A stretch of 64,000 nucleotides of DNA from positions 186,001 through 250,000 of the forward strand of contig CAZNXJ010000001.1 in the NCBI GenBank assembly GCA_964577115.1, written 5' to 3'. Origin of the DNA: CAZNXJ01 sp964577115 (GTDB lineage Bacteria; Planctomycetota; Planctomycetia; Pirellulales; Pirellulaceae). Below the pieces are notes generated by a model, which was not told where the DNA came from, made no database searches, and worked only from the letters and a program-made list of their open reading frames with translations. Positions 25,573 through 35,248 of this stretch are shown here, piece by piece; the first letter of the stretch is position 1, and each line of letters begins with the position of its first letter. The position numbers were made by a program, and so were the translations under genes.

Positions 25573-25914
25573 ATGTCTGCGATTGTTCAGGCGATCGTGC
25601 TGTTAACGATTTCCAATGTCTTTATGACTTTCGCGTGGTACGCGCATTTGAAGGACGTCCGCAGCAAACCCCTGCTGCTCGCGATCCTCGCCAGCTGGTC
25701 CATCGCTTTCTTCGAGTACCTGGTGCAGGTGCCGGCGAACCGGATCGGGTATACCGCCTTGTCGCTCGGGCAGCTCAAGATCCTCCAGGAAGTGATCACT
25801 CTGACGGTCTTCGTGCCGTTCGCCGTGTTCTATATGAAGCAGGGGCTGGACTGGAATTATTTTTATGCCGGGCTTTGTCTCTGCGGAGCGGTTTACTTCA
25901 TATTTCGAAGTTGA
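25573..25914 (+). CDS. DUF486 (DMT-like) small membrane protein
   Basis: A 113-residue protein with four hydrophobic helices. It begins MSAIVQAIVLLTISNVFMTF and continues AWYAHLKDVRSKP, which is the conserved N-terminal signature of the DUF486 family. Later segments are AILASWSIAFFEYLVQVPANR, here given as SIAFFEYLVQVPANRIG, and TVFVPFAVFYMKQGLDWNYF, both family-typical. The family is distantly related to drug/metabolite transporters; function is unknown. The ATG at 25573 gives the family length; an ATG at 25531 would add 14 residues and cannot be excluded since neither has a strong ribosome binding site. Confidence 0.85.
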   Translation: MSAIVQAIVLLTISNVFMTFAWYAHLKDVRSKPLLLAILASWSIAFFEYLVQVPANRIGYTALSLGQLKILQEVITLTVFVPFAVFYMKQGLDWNYFYAGLCLCGAVYFIFRS

Positions 25915-26101
25915 CGGCCGCTCCCGGTCGCAGCGGGTGGATCACAGCGGGCCGGCGTCGCAGGTGAGCAGCCGGGCGGCGGTTCACGGTGGCCGATTTG
26001 AGGTTTCCAGGCCTCAGTAAATCTCTCATATTATCGAGCTACTCGCGCGAACGACGCCGACGGGAAAACCAGGAAGGTCGAATACTGCATAGGAAGCTGC
26101 C

Positions 26102-29100
26102 ATGCCCGCCTCTCTCGAATGGTCCAGATTTTTCCCGGACAGTGCTATCGACTCGGGCATGCGGATCGTCAATCGTGCGGAGATTCGCTTTGAACGGGTC
26201 GGTCGAAACAATTTCGTCGCAAAAGTCGGCGACGCCTGGGGATTCCACGAAGTCCATCTGAAGTACGCGTTCGATTCCAGCAGCGAGCTGCATTGGGCCT
26301 GCACGTGCGGATCGCTCTCGCCGTGCGAACACGCCTGGGCCGCGCTGCTGAGCATCGATCAGCAGCTTGGCAGGGGCCATGGAACAGCGCGTAAACGGCG
26401 CGCCACTACGAAAGGCTGGAAGAAGTCGCTCGAAGTCGTTTCGGCACACTTAACACATATCGAACGCTCGAGAGTCGCCGCGCGTCAGGATTCGCGGTAT
26501 CGGCGCCGCGAAGCCTGGTATGTTCTGAATATTACCGACTGCTTCGAACGCAACGAGCTGTCGATCAGCGTGTATCAGCGGGAGCTCCGCAAGAGCGGTG
26601 ATTTCGGCACGTTCAAACGGCTGTGTCTGGATCGTGTCGCAGCGGACGAGTTCATGCACGAGTCGGACCGCGAGCTCGTTACGCTGTTTGTAGGCATGCC
26701 GCGCCGCGCCACGTCATATTACATGCCGTCGTACGGTGGCCGCGAAAGCGATCGCGTGGAGATTCCCGACTCGACCTACGATGTTCTGCTTCCCCGTTTG
26801 TGCGCAACGGGCCGTCTGATCTGGGTGCTCGACAGCGGACTGCCTGTCAGCGAAGGGAAGGCGCTGGCGTACGATGACGGCGATCCGTACACGGCGCAGC
26901 TGCGGCTCGAAGAAGTCGGATCGAAATGGGTGCTGAACGCCGAGTTTGTTCGTTCGCAGGACACGATTGCGCTCGACGAACCGGTGATTGTCATGAACCA
27001 GGGCGTGATTGTGATGCCGGACCGCATCGCACGCCTGGGACCCTCGCCCGAGTTTCCGTGGATTGCCGAACTGCGGAGAACCGGTCCGCTTGTCATCCCG
27101 GGCCGGGAGCGGCGCGCATTCTTGAAAGCGCTGGCGCAAGTTCCGCGCTTGCCGAGTATGGCGCTGCCCGAGCAAATCACCAGTGTCTCGGTAGGTTCTC
27201 CTCCGACGCCGTGCCTTGTATTCGAGGAACCCGCCAGTGCGCGGCGCTCGGAGCTTCTTTGCGGCGAAGTTCATTTTCAGTACGACGAGCAACGCGTGCC
27301 GCTCAACGGCGGGTCCGCCGCATGTTTGGATGAGGATGGCTGCACGATTCTGATCCGCAATTCGGAAGAAGAAAATCGTCGCTTGTCCGAACTGAGGTCT
27401 ATCGAAGCGCTCCGTCGTCATAACTTGGATGATGCAGCGAAAATCTTCGTGGATAAGCGGAGCTTCGTGGACGTGGTGGACCAACTGACCGAGCGCGGCT
27501 GGGTCGTGGAAGTCGCCGGAAAGAAGCTCCGGCGCGCGAGCAGTATGCGGATGAGCGTCCGATCGGACATCGATTGGTTTTCCCTCGAGGGCGAGGCGCA
27601 ATTCGGCGATCAGACGGTTCCGATGCCGCAGGTGCTCGCCGCCTTGCGCCAGCGACAGAGCTACGTGCGTCTCGGCGATGGCTCGCACGGCATGTTGCCT
27701 CAGAAGTGGCTCGATCAGTTAGGGACGCTCGCCGATCTCGCTGAGGCGCAGGCCAACCAGGTGCGCTTCGGCCATTGCCAGGCGCTACTGCTCGATTCGC
27801 TGCTTGCCGATCAGCCGGTCGAGTTTGACCGGGGCTTCGAAGAGCTTCGTGATCGACTTCGCGAGGGGCTCAGCGCCACACCTGTCGATCCGCCGGAAAC
27901 GTTTCGAGGCACGCTGCGCGAGTATCAGCGGGAAGGGCTGGGCTGGCTTCAGCGGCTCAGCGAGGTCCGGATCGGCGGTTGCCTGGCCGACGACATGGGG
28001 CTCGGGAAAACCGTGCAAGTACTCGGGCTGCTCGAGCAGCGCCGCGTGGCGCGCCGGGAGCAGGCCGAGCGTGGGGAAGCGGCCGATACGCATGCTCCGT
28101 CGATCGTCGTTGTACCCAAGAGCCTCGTTTTTAATTGGCTCGACGAGGCGGCTCGATTTACTCCCGAGCTGCGCGTCGTGAACTACACGGGGGCGGGACG
28201 CGAGGAACACCTCCGGAACCTGGAAAACATCGACGTGCTCGTCACCACGTACGGCACGCTGCGGCGCGATATCGTCGAATTGCGAAATGTTCCGTTTGAT
28301 TACGCGATTCTCGACGAGGCTCAGGCGATCAAAAACGGGGCGTCACTGTCGGCGAAAGCCACCCGCCTGCTGCAAGCGCGGCATCGGCTGGCGATGACCG
28401 GTACGCCCGTGGAGAACCATCTGGGCGAGCTCTGGTCGCTCTTCGAGTTCCTCAATCCAGGCATGCTCGGACGCGGCAGCAGCTTTGTTCGCTTGTTACG
28501 CCGAGGCATCGATGACCAGGACGAGCTCGCCCGCGTCGCCCGCGGCCTGCGACCATTTCTACTCCGCCGCACCAAGCAGCAGGTGCTGACCGAGCTGCCG
28601 CCGAAGAGCGAACAGACGCTGTACTGCGAGCTCTCGAAGAAAGAACAACAGTTCTACAACCAACTGCGGGATTACTACCGCCACAAGCTGCTCGGGCGTC
28701 TGAAGAAAGACGGATTGGAAAAGAGCAAGATGCAGGTGCTCGAAGGCCTGCTGCGCCTGAGGCAGGCAGCGTGCCATTTTGGCCTACTCGACACGGAGCT
28801 CTCCAACGAAACCAGCACGAAACTCGAAACATTGCTCATCCATCTGACAGAAGTGATCCAGGAAGGTCACAAGGCGCTGGTGTTTTCGCAATTCACGAGC
28901 TTGCTGAGCATCGTGCGCAAGCAGCTCGACGAGCGCGGTGTTTGTTACGAATATCTCGACGGTAGCACGCGCCGCCGGAAGGCGTGCGTCGAACGGTTTC
29001 AAAAGGACCCCAACTGCTCGGTGTTCCTAATCAGCCTCAAGGCCGGTGGTCACGGTTTGAACCTGACGGCTGCCGACTACGTGTTCATCCTGGACCCGTG

Positions 29101-29320
29101 GTGGAATCCGGCCGTCGAGGCACAGGCGGTCGATCGAGCTCACCGGATCGGGCAATCACAGCACGTGTTCGCCTACCGGCTAATTGCTCGCGGCACGGTG
29201 GAAGAGAAAATCGTCGAGCTCCAGCAGCGCAAGCGGCAACTCGCTGAAGCCATCATCTCGGAAGATAACAGCGTGCTACGCAACCTGACGCTCGAAGACG
29301 TCAAGTTGCTCTTCAGCTAG
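26102..29320 (+). CDS. SWIM-SNF2 family DEAD/DEAH-box helicase
   Basis: A 1072-residue cytoplasmic SF2 ATPase. AGGAAG lies 5 bases before the ATG. Near the N-terminus a SWIM-like zinc motif CTCGSLSPCEHAWA (Cys67, Cys69, Cys75, His77) is present. A long middle region precedes the SNF2 core: motif I DDMGLGKTVQVLGLL at about 630, motif Ia VVPKSLVFNW, motif II DEAQAIKN at about 737-744, motif III MTGTPVENHL, motif V SLKAGGHGLNLTAADYVF and motif VI QAVDRAHRIGQ. Bacterial SNF2 proteins of this architecture are thought to remodel protein-DNA complexes, possibly RNA polymerase as in RapA, but are experimentally obscure. No partner modification or nuclease genes adjoin it, so a defence role is not suggested. 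Confidence 0.92.
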   Translation: MPASLEWSRFFPDSAIDSGMRIVNRAEIRFERVGRNNFVAKVGDAWGFHEVHLKYAFDSSSELHWACTCGSLSPCEHAWAALLSIDQQLGRGHGTARKRRATTKGWKKSLEVVSAHLTHIERSRVAARQDSRYRRREAWYVLNITDCFERNELSISVYQRELRKSGDFGTFKRLCLDRVAADEFMHESDRELVTLFVGMPRRATSYYMPSYGGRESDRVEIPDSTYDVLLPRLCATGRLIWVLDSGLPVSEGKALAYDDGDPYTAQLRLEEVGSKWVLNAEFVRSQDTIALDEPVIVMNQGVIVMPDRIARLGPSPEFPWIAELRRTGPLVIPGRERRAFLKALAQVPRLPSMALPEQITSVSVGSPPTPCLVFEEPASARRSELLCGEVHFQYDEQRVPLNGGSAACLDEDGCTILIRNSEEENRRLSELRSIEALRRHNLDDAAKIFVDKRSFVDVVDQLTERGWVVEVAGKKLRRASSMRMSVRSDIDWFSLEGEAQFGDQTVPMPQVLAALRQRQSYVRLGDGSHGMLPQKWLDQLGTLADLAEAQANQVRFGHCQALLLDSLLADQPVEFDRGFEELRDRLREGLSATPVDPPETFRGTLREYQREGLGWLQRLSEVRIGGCLADDMGLGKTVQVLGLLEQRRVARREQAERGEAADTHAPSIVVVPKSLVFNWLDEAARFTPELRVVNYTGAGREEHLRNLENIDVLVTTYGTLRRDIVELRNVPFDYAILDEAQAIKNGASLSAKATRLLQARHRLAMTGTPVENHLGELWSLFEFLNPGMLGRGSSFVRLLRRGIDDQDELARVARGLRPFLLRRTKQQVLTELPPKSEQTLYCELSKKEQQFYNQLRDYYRHKLLGRLKKDGLEKSKMQVLEGLLRLRQAACHFGLLDTELSNETSTKLETLLIHLTEVIQEGHKALVFSQFTSLLSIVRKQLDERGVCYEYLDGSTRRRKACVERFQKDPNCSVFLISLKAGGHGLNLTAADYVFILDPWWNPAVEAQAVDRAHRIGQSQHVFAYRLIARGTVEEKIVELQQRKRQLAEAIISEDNSVLRNLTLEDVKLLFS

Positions 29321-29585
29321 TGCTCGCACGAACCTTCGGCAAGAAAGAGACTCGCCGCGCGTTCGCTCGCGGTTCGCACGGCGGGTTGGCCGAGCGGTTC
29401 GATGCGGCCGAGCGTTTGGTGCGTGCGGTGCTGAGGGAGCAGTGGCGCTGCACCCCGTGCCCGCTCGCCCGAGGACAAATGCTGGAGTCTCGGGCGTTGA
29501 CGAGCTACAATCCGGGCTACCCTCCTGGCCTGCGGTACGCGACGAGCGCGGCTCGCAAGCCAACTCTAGCCCGCCTGGTGTTCGT

Positions 29586-32543
29586 ATGATGCGCTTTATT
29601 GCTGCTGCCGCGTGCGCACTGCTGTCGCTCGGATCTCTTTCCCGCCTTATCGCAGCGGACGACAGCCCGGCCGAACCGAATTTTGAACAGCATGTGCGGC
29701 CGATACTCAAGGCGCACTGCTTCTACTGCCATGGGGAAGGAGGCGAGAAGGAATCGGGTCTGGACATGCGGCTGCGCCGCTGGATCGTGGAGGGCGGCGA
29801 TTCGGGTCCCGCGGTCATTGCCGGGCAGCCCGATGAAAGTCTGCTGCTGGCGCGCGTGGAGGCCGGCGAAATGCCGCCCGGCGACGGCAAGCAGTTGCCG
29901 TCGGAGGACATCGAGATCCTTCGTCGCTGGATTGCGGCCGGCGCGCCGACGCTGCGGCCGGAACCGGAAGTGGCGAGCGACGAGCATTTGTTCACGTACG
30001 AAGAGCGGGGGTACTGGGCCTTCCAAGCAATTCAGCGTCCGGAGGTGCCGCAAGTCACCGGGCCGGCCGCCGAACAGGTGCGCACGCCGATCGATGCGTT
30101 TGTACTCGAACGGCTCGCCAAGGCAGCCGCCGAAGCCGGCGCGCCGCCGGAAGCTTCGCTACTCTCTCCGGAAGCCGATCGCCGCACGCTGGCTCGCCGG
30201 GCCTACGTCGACCTGTTGGGGCTCCCGCCGACACCCGAGCAGCTTGAGGCGTTTGTCAATGATCCCGCGCCGGATGCCTACGAAAAGCTCATCGAACGGC
30301 TGCTCGCTTCGCCCCATTACGGCGAGCGTTGGGGGCGCCACTGGTTGGATGTCGCTGGGTATGCGGACTCGGAAGGCTACACCGACGATGACGCGGTGCG
30401 TCCCTATGCCTACCGCTATCGCGACTACGTGATCCGTTCCTTTAACGCCGACAAGCCCTTCGACCTGTTCGTTCAGGAACAGCTTGCTGGCGACGAAATG
30501 GTCCCTCTGCCGCATACGAATCTGTCCGAGGACGCAATCGAGAAACTGACGGCAACGGGCTTTCTACGGATGGCTCCCGATGGCACCGGCAGTCCGGGAG
30601 TCGAGCAGCCGGCCGCTCGGAACCAAGTCGTCGCCGATACGCTGCAAATCGTGGGCGGAGCGCTGCTGGGTATCACGATGCATTGCGCCCAGTGCCACGA
30701 TCATCGCTACGATCCGATTCCGCACGTGGATTATTTCCGCATGCGAGCGATTTTTGAGCCGGCGCTGAGCCCTGAGTTCTGGAGGCCGCCGGCGGCGCGC
30801 CGACTGTCGCTCTACACCGACGAGGATCGAAAGCAGGCGGCGGTGATTGAAGCCGAGGCCGCCGCCGTGGATCAGCAGCGGCAGGAGAAGGTCAAGGAGT
30901 TCATCCAGCGGACGCTCGAAGAGCAGCTGGCCGAAGTGCCCGAGGAAGTGCGCGAGCCGCTGCGCGTAGCGTACGAGACGGCGGCTAAGGACCGCAGCCC
31001 CGAACAGGAAAAGCTGCTGATGCAGCATCCGACGGTTGGCAATATCAGCGTCGGGTCGCTGTACCTGTATGACGGGATTCGGCGCCAGAAGGTCGCTCGG
31101 CTCGACGCCGAACGCAAAGCGAAAACCGAGAAGCTTGTGGCGGCGGTCGTGGCGCGCGAGATTGAACGGGCGCCGGAGGATCAGCGCGAGGCGCTGCGAG
31201 CCGCAAGCCAGGTGGCGGCCGATCAGCGTACGCCCGAGCAGCAGGCGCTGTTGAACCAATATCCCGGGGTCTTGGCGACAGCCGAAACGCTGGCGCAGTT
31301 CGATCCGGACGCCGCGGCGGAACTGGAGGCGGATAAGCGACTGGCCGACGAGCTGCGTGAGTTCCAGGCGGCCGAGACGTTGAAGCAGCTTTCCGAACAA
31401 GCCGCCCAGATCCGAGCTCGCAAGCCAACGGAACATTTTCTGCGCGTACTGACCGAAACACCGGGGCAGGTGCCCGTCACGCGCGTGTTCTACCGGGGCG
31501 ACATCCAGCAGCCCAAGGACGAAGTCAGTCCGGGCGATCTGTCGATCCTCGCCGCAGCGCTGTCACCAGCGGTCTCCGAAACAGCAATTCCCGCCGATGA
31601 TCCCGAGCTCCCGACGACCGGCCGCCGCCTGGCGTTCGCTCGTCACTTGACCAGCGGCCAGCATCCGCTCTTCGCCCGCGTGGCGGTCAATCGCATTTGG
31701 CTGCATCACTTGGGCCGAGGCATCGTGAACACGCCGGGCGATTTCGGCGTGTTGGGTGATCCACCGACGCATCCCGAACTGCTTGACTGGCTGGCGACGG
31801 AGTTCATGAGGAACGGCTGGAGCGTGAAGCAAATGCATCGTTTGATTATGCATTCGCACGTTTATCGACAAGCCTCGACGCGCCGGCCGGAGATCGAAGC
31901 CTTTGATCCCGATAACCAGTTATATGGCCGCATGGGAATGCGGCGGTTGGAGTCCGAAACACTACGCGACGTGTTGCTGCACGTCAGCGGGACATTGCAT
32001 ACGCCCATGTACGGCGAACCGGTGCCGGTAATGGAAGACGAAGTCGGACAGATCGTGATTGGCCGGGAAAATCTTGACGGCGAACGCAAGCCTGCCGACG
32101 CGATCGATCTGGCGGGTGAGCAGTATCGGCGCAGCGTGTACGTGCAGGTGCGGAGGAGCCGGACGCTGTCGATGTTCGAAACGTTCGACGCGCCCACGAT
32201 GGATCCGCATTGTATTCGGAGGTCGGAATCCACCGTGGCTCTGCAATCGCTCATGTTGATGAACAACACGTTCATCATCGAGCAGGCGGAGAAGGTGGCC
32301 GAGCGCACCGAGAAAGTCTGCGGGCCGGAGGCGGCTCGGCAGGTCGAATACATCTGGCAGCTGTTGTTCTGCCGAACGCCGCGCGATGAAGAAGCGCAGG
32401 CCGCACTGGAATTCCTTGCGCGGCAGCGTGAAGCGTTTCAGGCGCAGCAGCCGGACAGCAAACCCGAAGATCATGGGCGCAGCGCGCTGGCGTCGCTCTG
32501 CCAGGCGCTAATCAGCTCGAATGAATTCCTTTACATCGATTGA
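29586..32543 (+). CDS. PSCyt1-DUF1549-DUF1553 (PSD1) cytochrome-type protein
   Basis: A 985-residue exported planctomycete protein. The ATG at 29586 (or the next codon) gives a signal peptide ending LSRLIAA. A planctomycete cytochrome C domain follows, with heme motif CFYCH at 45-49 and the later EAGEMPPGDGKQLPSEDIE. DUF1549 begins around TPIDAFVLERLAKA and RRAYVDLLGLPPTPEQLEAF, with HYGERWGRHWLDVAGYADS. A second CxxCH-type motif, CAQCHDHRYDPI, lies near residue 365. DUF1553 occupies the C-terminal third (HPLFARVAVNRIWLHHLGRG, SHVYRQAS). A charged Gln/Glu/Ala-rich insertion of repeats is present in between. It is followed 40 bases later by the DUF1501 gene; such pairs probably form a periplasmic redox/hydrolase system for polysaccharides, an inference from distribution. 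Confidence 0.93.
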   Translation: MMRFIAAAACALLSLGSLSRLIAADDSPAEPNFEQHVRPILKAHCFYCHGEGGEKESGLDMRLRRWIVEGGDSGPAVIAGQPDESLLLARVEAGEMPPGDGKQLPSEDIEILRRWIAAGAPTLRPEPEVASDEHLFTYEERGYWAFQAIQRPEVPQVTGPAAEQVRTPIDAFVLERLAKAAAEAGAPPEASLLSPEADRRTLARRAYVDLLGLPPTPEQLEAFVNDPAPDAYEKLIERLLASPHYGERWGRHWLDVAGYADSEGYTDDDAVRPYAYRYRDYVIRSFNADKPFDLFVQEQLAGDEMVPLPHTNLSEDAIEKLTATGFLRMAPDGTGSPGVEQPAARNQVVADTLQIVGGALLGITMHCAQCHDHRYDPIPHVDYFRMRAIFEPALSPEFWRPPAARRLSLYTDEDRKQAAVIEAEAAAVDQQRQEKVKEFIQRTLEEQLAEVPEEVREPLRVAYETAAKDRSPEQEKLLMQHPTVGNISVGSLYLYDGIRRQKVARLDAERKAKTEKLVAAVVAREIERAPEDQREALRAASQVAADQRTPEQQALLNQYPGVLATAETLAQFDPDAAAELEADKRLADELREFQAAETLKQLSEQAAQIRARKPTEHFLRVLTETPGQVPVTRVFYRGDIQQPKDEVSPGDLSILAAALSPAVSETAIPADDPELPTTGRRLAFARHLTSGQHPLFARVAVNRIWLHHLGRGIVNTPGDFGVLGDPPTHPELLDWLATEFMRNGWSVKQMHRLIMHSHVYRQASTRRPEIEAFDPDNQLYGRMGMRRLESETLRDVLLHVSGTLHTPMYGEPVPVMEDEVGQIVIGRENLDGERKPADAIDLAGEQYRRSVYVQVRRSRTLSMFETFDAPTMDPHCIRRSESTVALQSLMLMNNTFIIEQAEKVAERTEKVCGPEAARQVEYIWQLLFCRTPRDEEAQAALEFLARQREAFQAQQPDSKPEDHGRSALASLCQALISSNEFLYID

Positions 32544-32583
32544 TACCCGCGGCTCTTGCTCGTGGGACTGAGGAAGGTGACGT

Positions 32584-34050
32584 ATGCGATCGAACGAGTG
32601 GATGGATCAACCAGTGGATGCGGGCCGGCGACATTTTCTCGCTCGCAGCGCAATGTCCATCGCCCCGCTGGCGCTCGCATGGCTGCTGCGCGAGGACAAG
32701 GTGCTAGGCGCGCCCGCTCGTCCCGAACTTGAGCCCCAATCGTTTGATCTGCGGCCCAAAACCCCTCCGCGGCCAGCAAAGGCGCGGGCCATGATATCGC
32801 TGTTCATGCAGGGTGGCCCGAGCCAGATGGATCTGTTGGATCCGAAACCGAAGCTGAACGAATTGGACGGGCAGGCCTTCCCAGGAACGATCAAGTACGA
32901 CAACGCCGCGCAGGCCAGCTCGAAAATTCTCGGCTCGCCGTGGAAGTTCGCCGCGCACGGCGAATGTGGCACGGAGGTATCCGAGCTCTTGCCGCACCTG
33001 GCGGAAGTGGTCGACGACATCCTGGTCGTGCGTTCCATGCACACGGGGGTGAACAACCATGGCCAATCGATCCACGCGATGAATTCCGGGCGTATCCAAC
33101 GCGGTCGCGCGTCGCTGGGAAGCTGGCTCGCGTATGGGCTGGGCAGCGAGTCGCAGGATCTACCCGCCTTCGTGGCGATGACGGATCCCGCCGGGCTTCC
33201 CGTCGAGGGTGTGCTGAACTGGTCGAACGGCTGGTTGCCGTCGCTCTACCAAGGCACGGTCATCCGTCCCAAAGAGCCGCGTATCTTGAACCTCGATCCG
33301 CCCGAGCGTCTGCGTGGGGCCGTACAGAATAACTTTCTCGAGTACCTGCACCGGCTGAACGAAGAACACCTCGAACAACATCCAGGCGAGTCGGAGCTGG
33401 CGGCACGGATTTCCAATTACGAGCTGGCGGCGCGGATGCAGAGCGCGGCGCGCGAGGCGCTCGATCTAAGCCAGGAAACCGAGGCGACACATCGCATGTA
33501 CGGGCTCGACGACCCCGCAACGGCCGAATACGGCGCGCGGTGCCTGATCGCTCGGCGTCTTGTCGAGCGCGGTGTGCGTTTTGTGCAGGTGTATACGCGC
33601 AACCAGTTCTGGGATCATCACGGAGCGATTCGTAGCCTGTTGCCCTCGGCATGCCGCATGACCGACAAGCCGGCCGCGGCACTTGTGCGCGATCTCAAGC
33701 AGCGTGGGCTGCTCGACACGACCGTGGTTCACTGGGGCGGCGAGATGGGTCGCTTGCCGGTGATTCAGAACGATGCGGGACCAGCGAGCGTGGGCCGCGA
33801 TCACAATACGTACGGCTTCTCGATGTGGCTGGCCGGCGGCGGATTCCGGCGCGGCGGTACGTACGGGGCGACAGACGAATTTGGCCATCACGCGGTCGAG
33901 GATATCGTCCACCATTACGACTACCACGCGACGTTGCTGCACCTGTTCGGTTTCGAGCCGTCCGACCTCGTTTTCCGCCGCAATTCGCGCGAAGAATCGC
34001 TGCTGGACGGGCAGCCGGGGAAGGTCATTCACGGTCTGTTGGAGGGATGA
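32584..34050 (+). CDS. DUF1501 family protein, Tat-exported
   Basis: A 488-residue protein with GGAAGG upstream of the ATG. The leader reads DAGRRHFLARSAMSIAPLAL, a twin-arginine-like signal. Family motifs include MISLFMQGGPSQMDLLDPKP near residue 75, VVRSMHTGVNNHGQSIHAMN, QVYTRNQFWDHHGAIRSLL, VVHWGGEMGRLPVIQN and GRDHNTYGFSMWLAGGGFR, and the C-terminal DYHATLLHLFGFEP, all typical of DUF1501 and consistent with an alkaline phosphatase-like metal-binding fold. It is transcribed with the upstream PSCyt1/PSD1 gene, the standard planctomycete arrangement. Substrate unknown; sulfated or other complex polysaccharide use is often proposed for such loci. Confidence 0.93.
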   Translation: MRSNEWMDQPVDAGRRHFLARSAMSIAPLALAWLLREDKVLGAPARPELEPQSFDLRPKTPPRPAKARAMISLFMQGGPSQMDLLDPKPKLNELDGQAFPGTIKYDNAAQASSKILGSPWKFAAHGECGTEVSELLPHLAEVVDDILVVRSMHTGVNNHGQSIHAMNSGRIQRGRASLGSWLAYGLGSESQDLPAFVAMTDPAGLPVEGVLNWSNGWLPSLYQGTVIRPKEPRILNLDPPERLRGAVQNNFLEYLHRLNEEHLEQHPGESELAARISNYELAARMQSAAREALDLSQETEATHRMYGLDDPATAEYGARCLIARRLVERGVRFVQVYTRNQFWDHHGAIRSLLPSACRMTDKPAAALVRDLKQRGLLDTTVVHWGGEMGRLPVIQNDAGPASVGRDHNTYGFSMWLAGGGFRRGGTYGATDEFGHHAVEDIVHHYDYHATLLHLFGFEPSDLVFRRNSREESLLDGQPGKVIHGLLEG

Positions 34051-34055
34051 TCGGC

Positions 34056-34077
34056 GGGAACCACGAATGACACGAAT
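34056..34077. repeat. 22-bp direct repeat, copy 1
   Basis: The sequence starting GGGAACCACGAATGACACGA occurs here, just after the DUF1501 stop, and again identically (22 bases) at 40744-40765 in the same orientation. It resembles the ACCACGAATGACACGAAT-type dispersed sequences common in PVC-group genomes. Confidence 0.8.
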
Positions 34078-34092
34078 AAGGCGCGGGAGAGG

Positions 34093-34953
34093 TTATTGGC
34101 CGGGGCCGCGCCAGGGCCGAGGCGTATCGGTGACGGGTGAGGCGGGTTGTAGCTTGCCGTCGATACGCTTCATCGTGCGAATCTCCCAAATGTGGCCTCG
34201 GTGATCGAGCCGCACGTGATACGCATGACTCTGGCCCGCCAGCTCCAAGGTGATATGGGGAGTGCGGTCCATGACCGCGCCCGCCGTGGCGGTCGTCTTA
34301 TGCGGCCCCGCGGAAATGACCCAATCACGCTGACCCATTTGCTGGAGCATCTCCTTGGCGTTCAGGCGTAACGAGGTGTGGTTGCCATGCTGGGCGGCGT
34401 CCAGCAGCCGATCGACGACGTCGTCAGGGGTCGTACCGAACTTGGCATAGGCGGGATCTTTCCACCGGCCGCGACGCTTCGCGAAGCTAGCCCAATTCTC
34501 GAGCGACGTGACGCCCGAAGATAATCGGTGCAGTTCCGCATTCTTGAAAAATCGCGACACCATGTCCCGAATCGAGTCGATCGAGGCATTTCCACCGGGG
34601 ATCTTTGCCAGCAGCGAGCGGAACTGCTCCATGGCGGGCATCAGTTCCTTGTACAGTGACGGGTCATTGGGAACGACGCGAGTCACCAGCGTCTCGAAGG
34701 TTTTTGCGTACTGACCAAGCTTGGCGATTTTCAAGACATCGCCAATCGGGATGATGCTGACCGTACTGATAGCGGCCCCCAATAGATCGCCTCGCCACAA
34801 CGAGATGCCCGCGCTGGCCAGGTCGGCGGCGGGATGGACGAGTCCGGCGAGATCGAGCGCGAACTGCACGAGATCGAGTTTGATGGTATTCGGCAGCTTG
34901 TCCAGCAAGGCCTGGACTTCGGCGTCCGACAGCAGCTTAGGAACTTTCGCCAT
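34093..34953 (-). CDS. Orphan protein with polymorphic-toxin-like pre-toxin region
   Basis: A 286-residue protein. The ATG at 34953 is chosen because GGAG lies 8 bases upstream; an ATG two codons earlier is only 2 bases from it. Residues of about 28-80 contain LVQFALDLAGLVHPAADLAS followed by AGISLWRGDLLGAAISTVS and IIPIGDVLKIAKLGQYAK. This pattern (small-residue hydrophobic helices, then ADL..AG...RGD...A..S..P..GD..K..K) is typical of the pre-toxin linker of polymorphic toxins just before the effector domain. The C-terminal 80 residues, mostly beta (TPHITLELAGQSHAYHVRLD and HIWEIRTMKR), would be the effector or a relic. No signal peptide, trafficking domain or obvious immunity gene is seen. 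Function is therefore inferred from one motif only. Confidence 0.55.
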   Translation of the reverse strand: MAKVPKLLSDAEVQALLDKLPNTIKLDLVQFALDLAGLVHPAADLASAGISLWRGDLLGAAISTVSIIPIGDVLKIAKLGQYAKTFETLVTRVVPNDPSLYKELMPAMEQFRSLLAKIPGGNASIDSIRDMVSRFFKNAELHRLSSGVTSLENWASFAKRRGRWKDPAYAKFGTTPDDVVDRLLDAAQHGNHTSLRLNAKEMLQQMGQRDWVISAGPHKTTATAGAVMDRTPHITLELAGQSHAYHVRLDHRGHIWEIRTMKRIDGKLQPASPVTDTPRPWRGPGQ

Positions 34954-35248
34954 CGTCATAGCTCCGCGCGGGGCTCACTGACACTCGAGCAATTGCCGTG
35001 GCGCCGCCGCCGACGCAAGCACGGCTCTCGGATCGCTCGTACCCTGTCCAGAATCACTTCACACGGCTCCTTAGCCGAGTGAATGCGTCCACCTTCCTAG
35101 AAGCTGGGCGGCAGTCACCATTGCCAATTCAAAGTATCGCGGCGCGGCCTGATGTGTTGCCCCGCAAAAATCGATTTTTTGAGGACACGCGACGTGCTGG
35201 CGGTGGTGAGAGGGTACTGGTGAGAAGGTGCGGGGCGGGGCGACTGCG

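Noticed and set aside
26102..29320. SNF2 gene as part of a defence island
   Set aside because: Neighbours are a bestrophin, DUF486, and PSD1/DUF1501 genes; no nuclease, methylase or other defence component is present.
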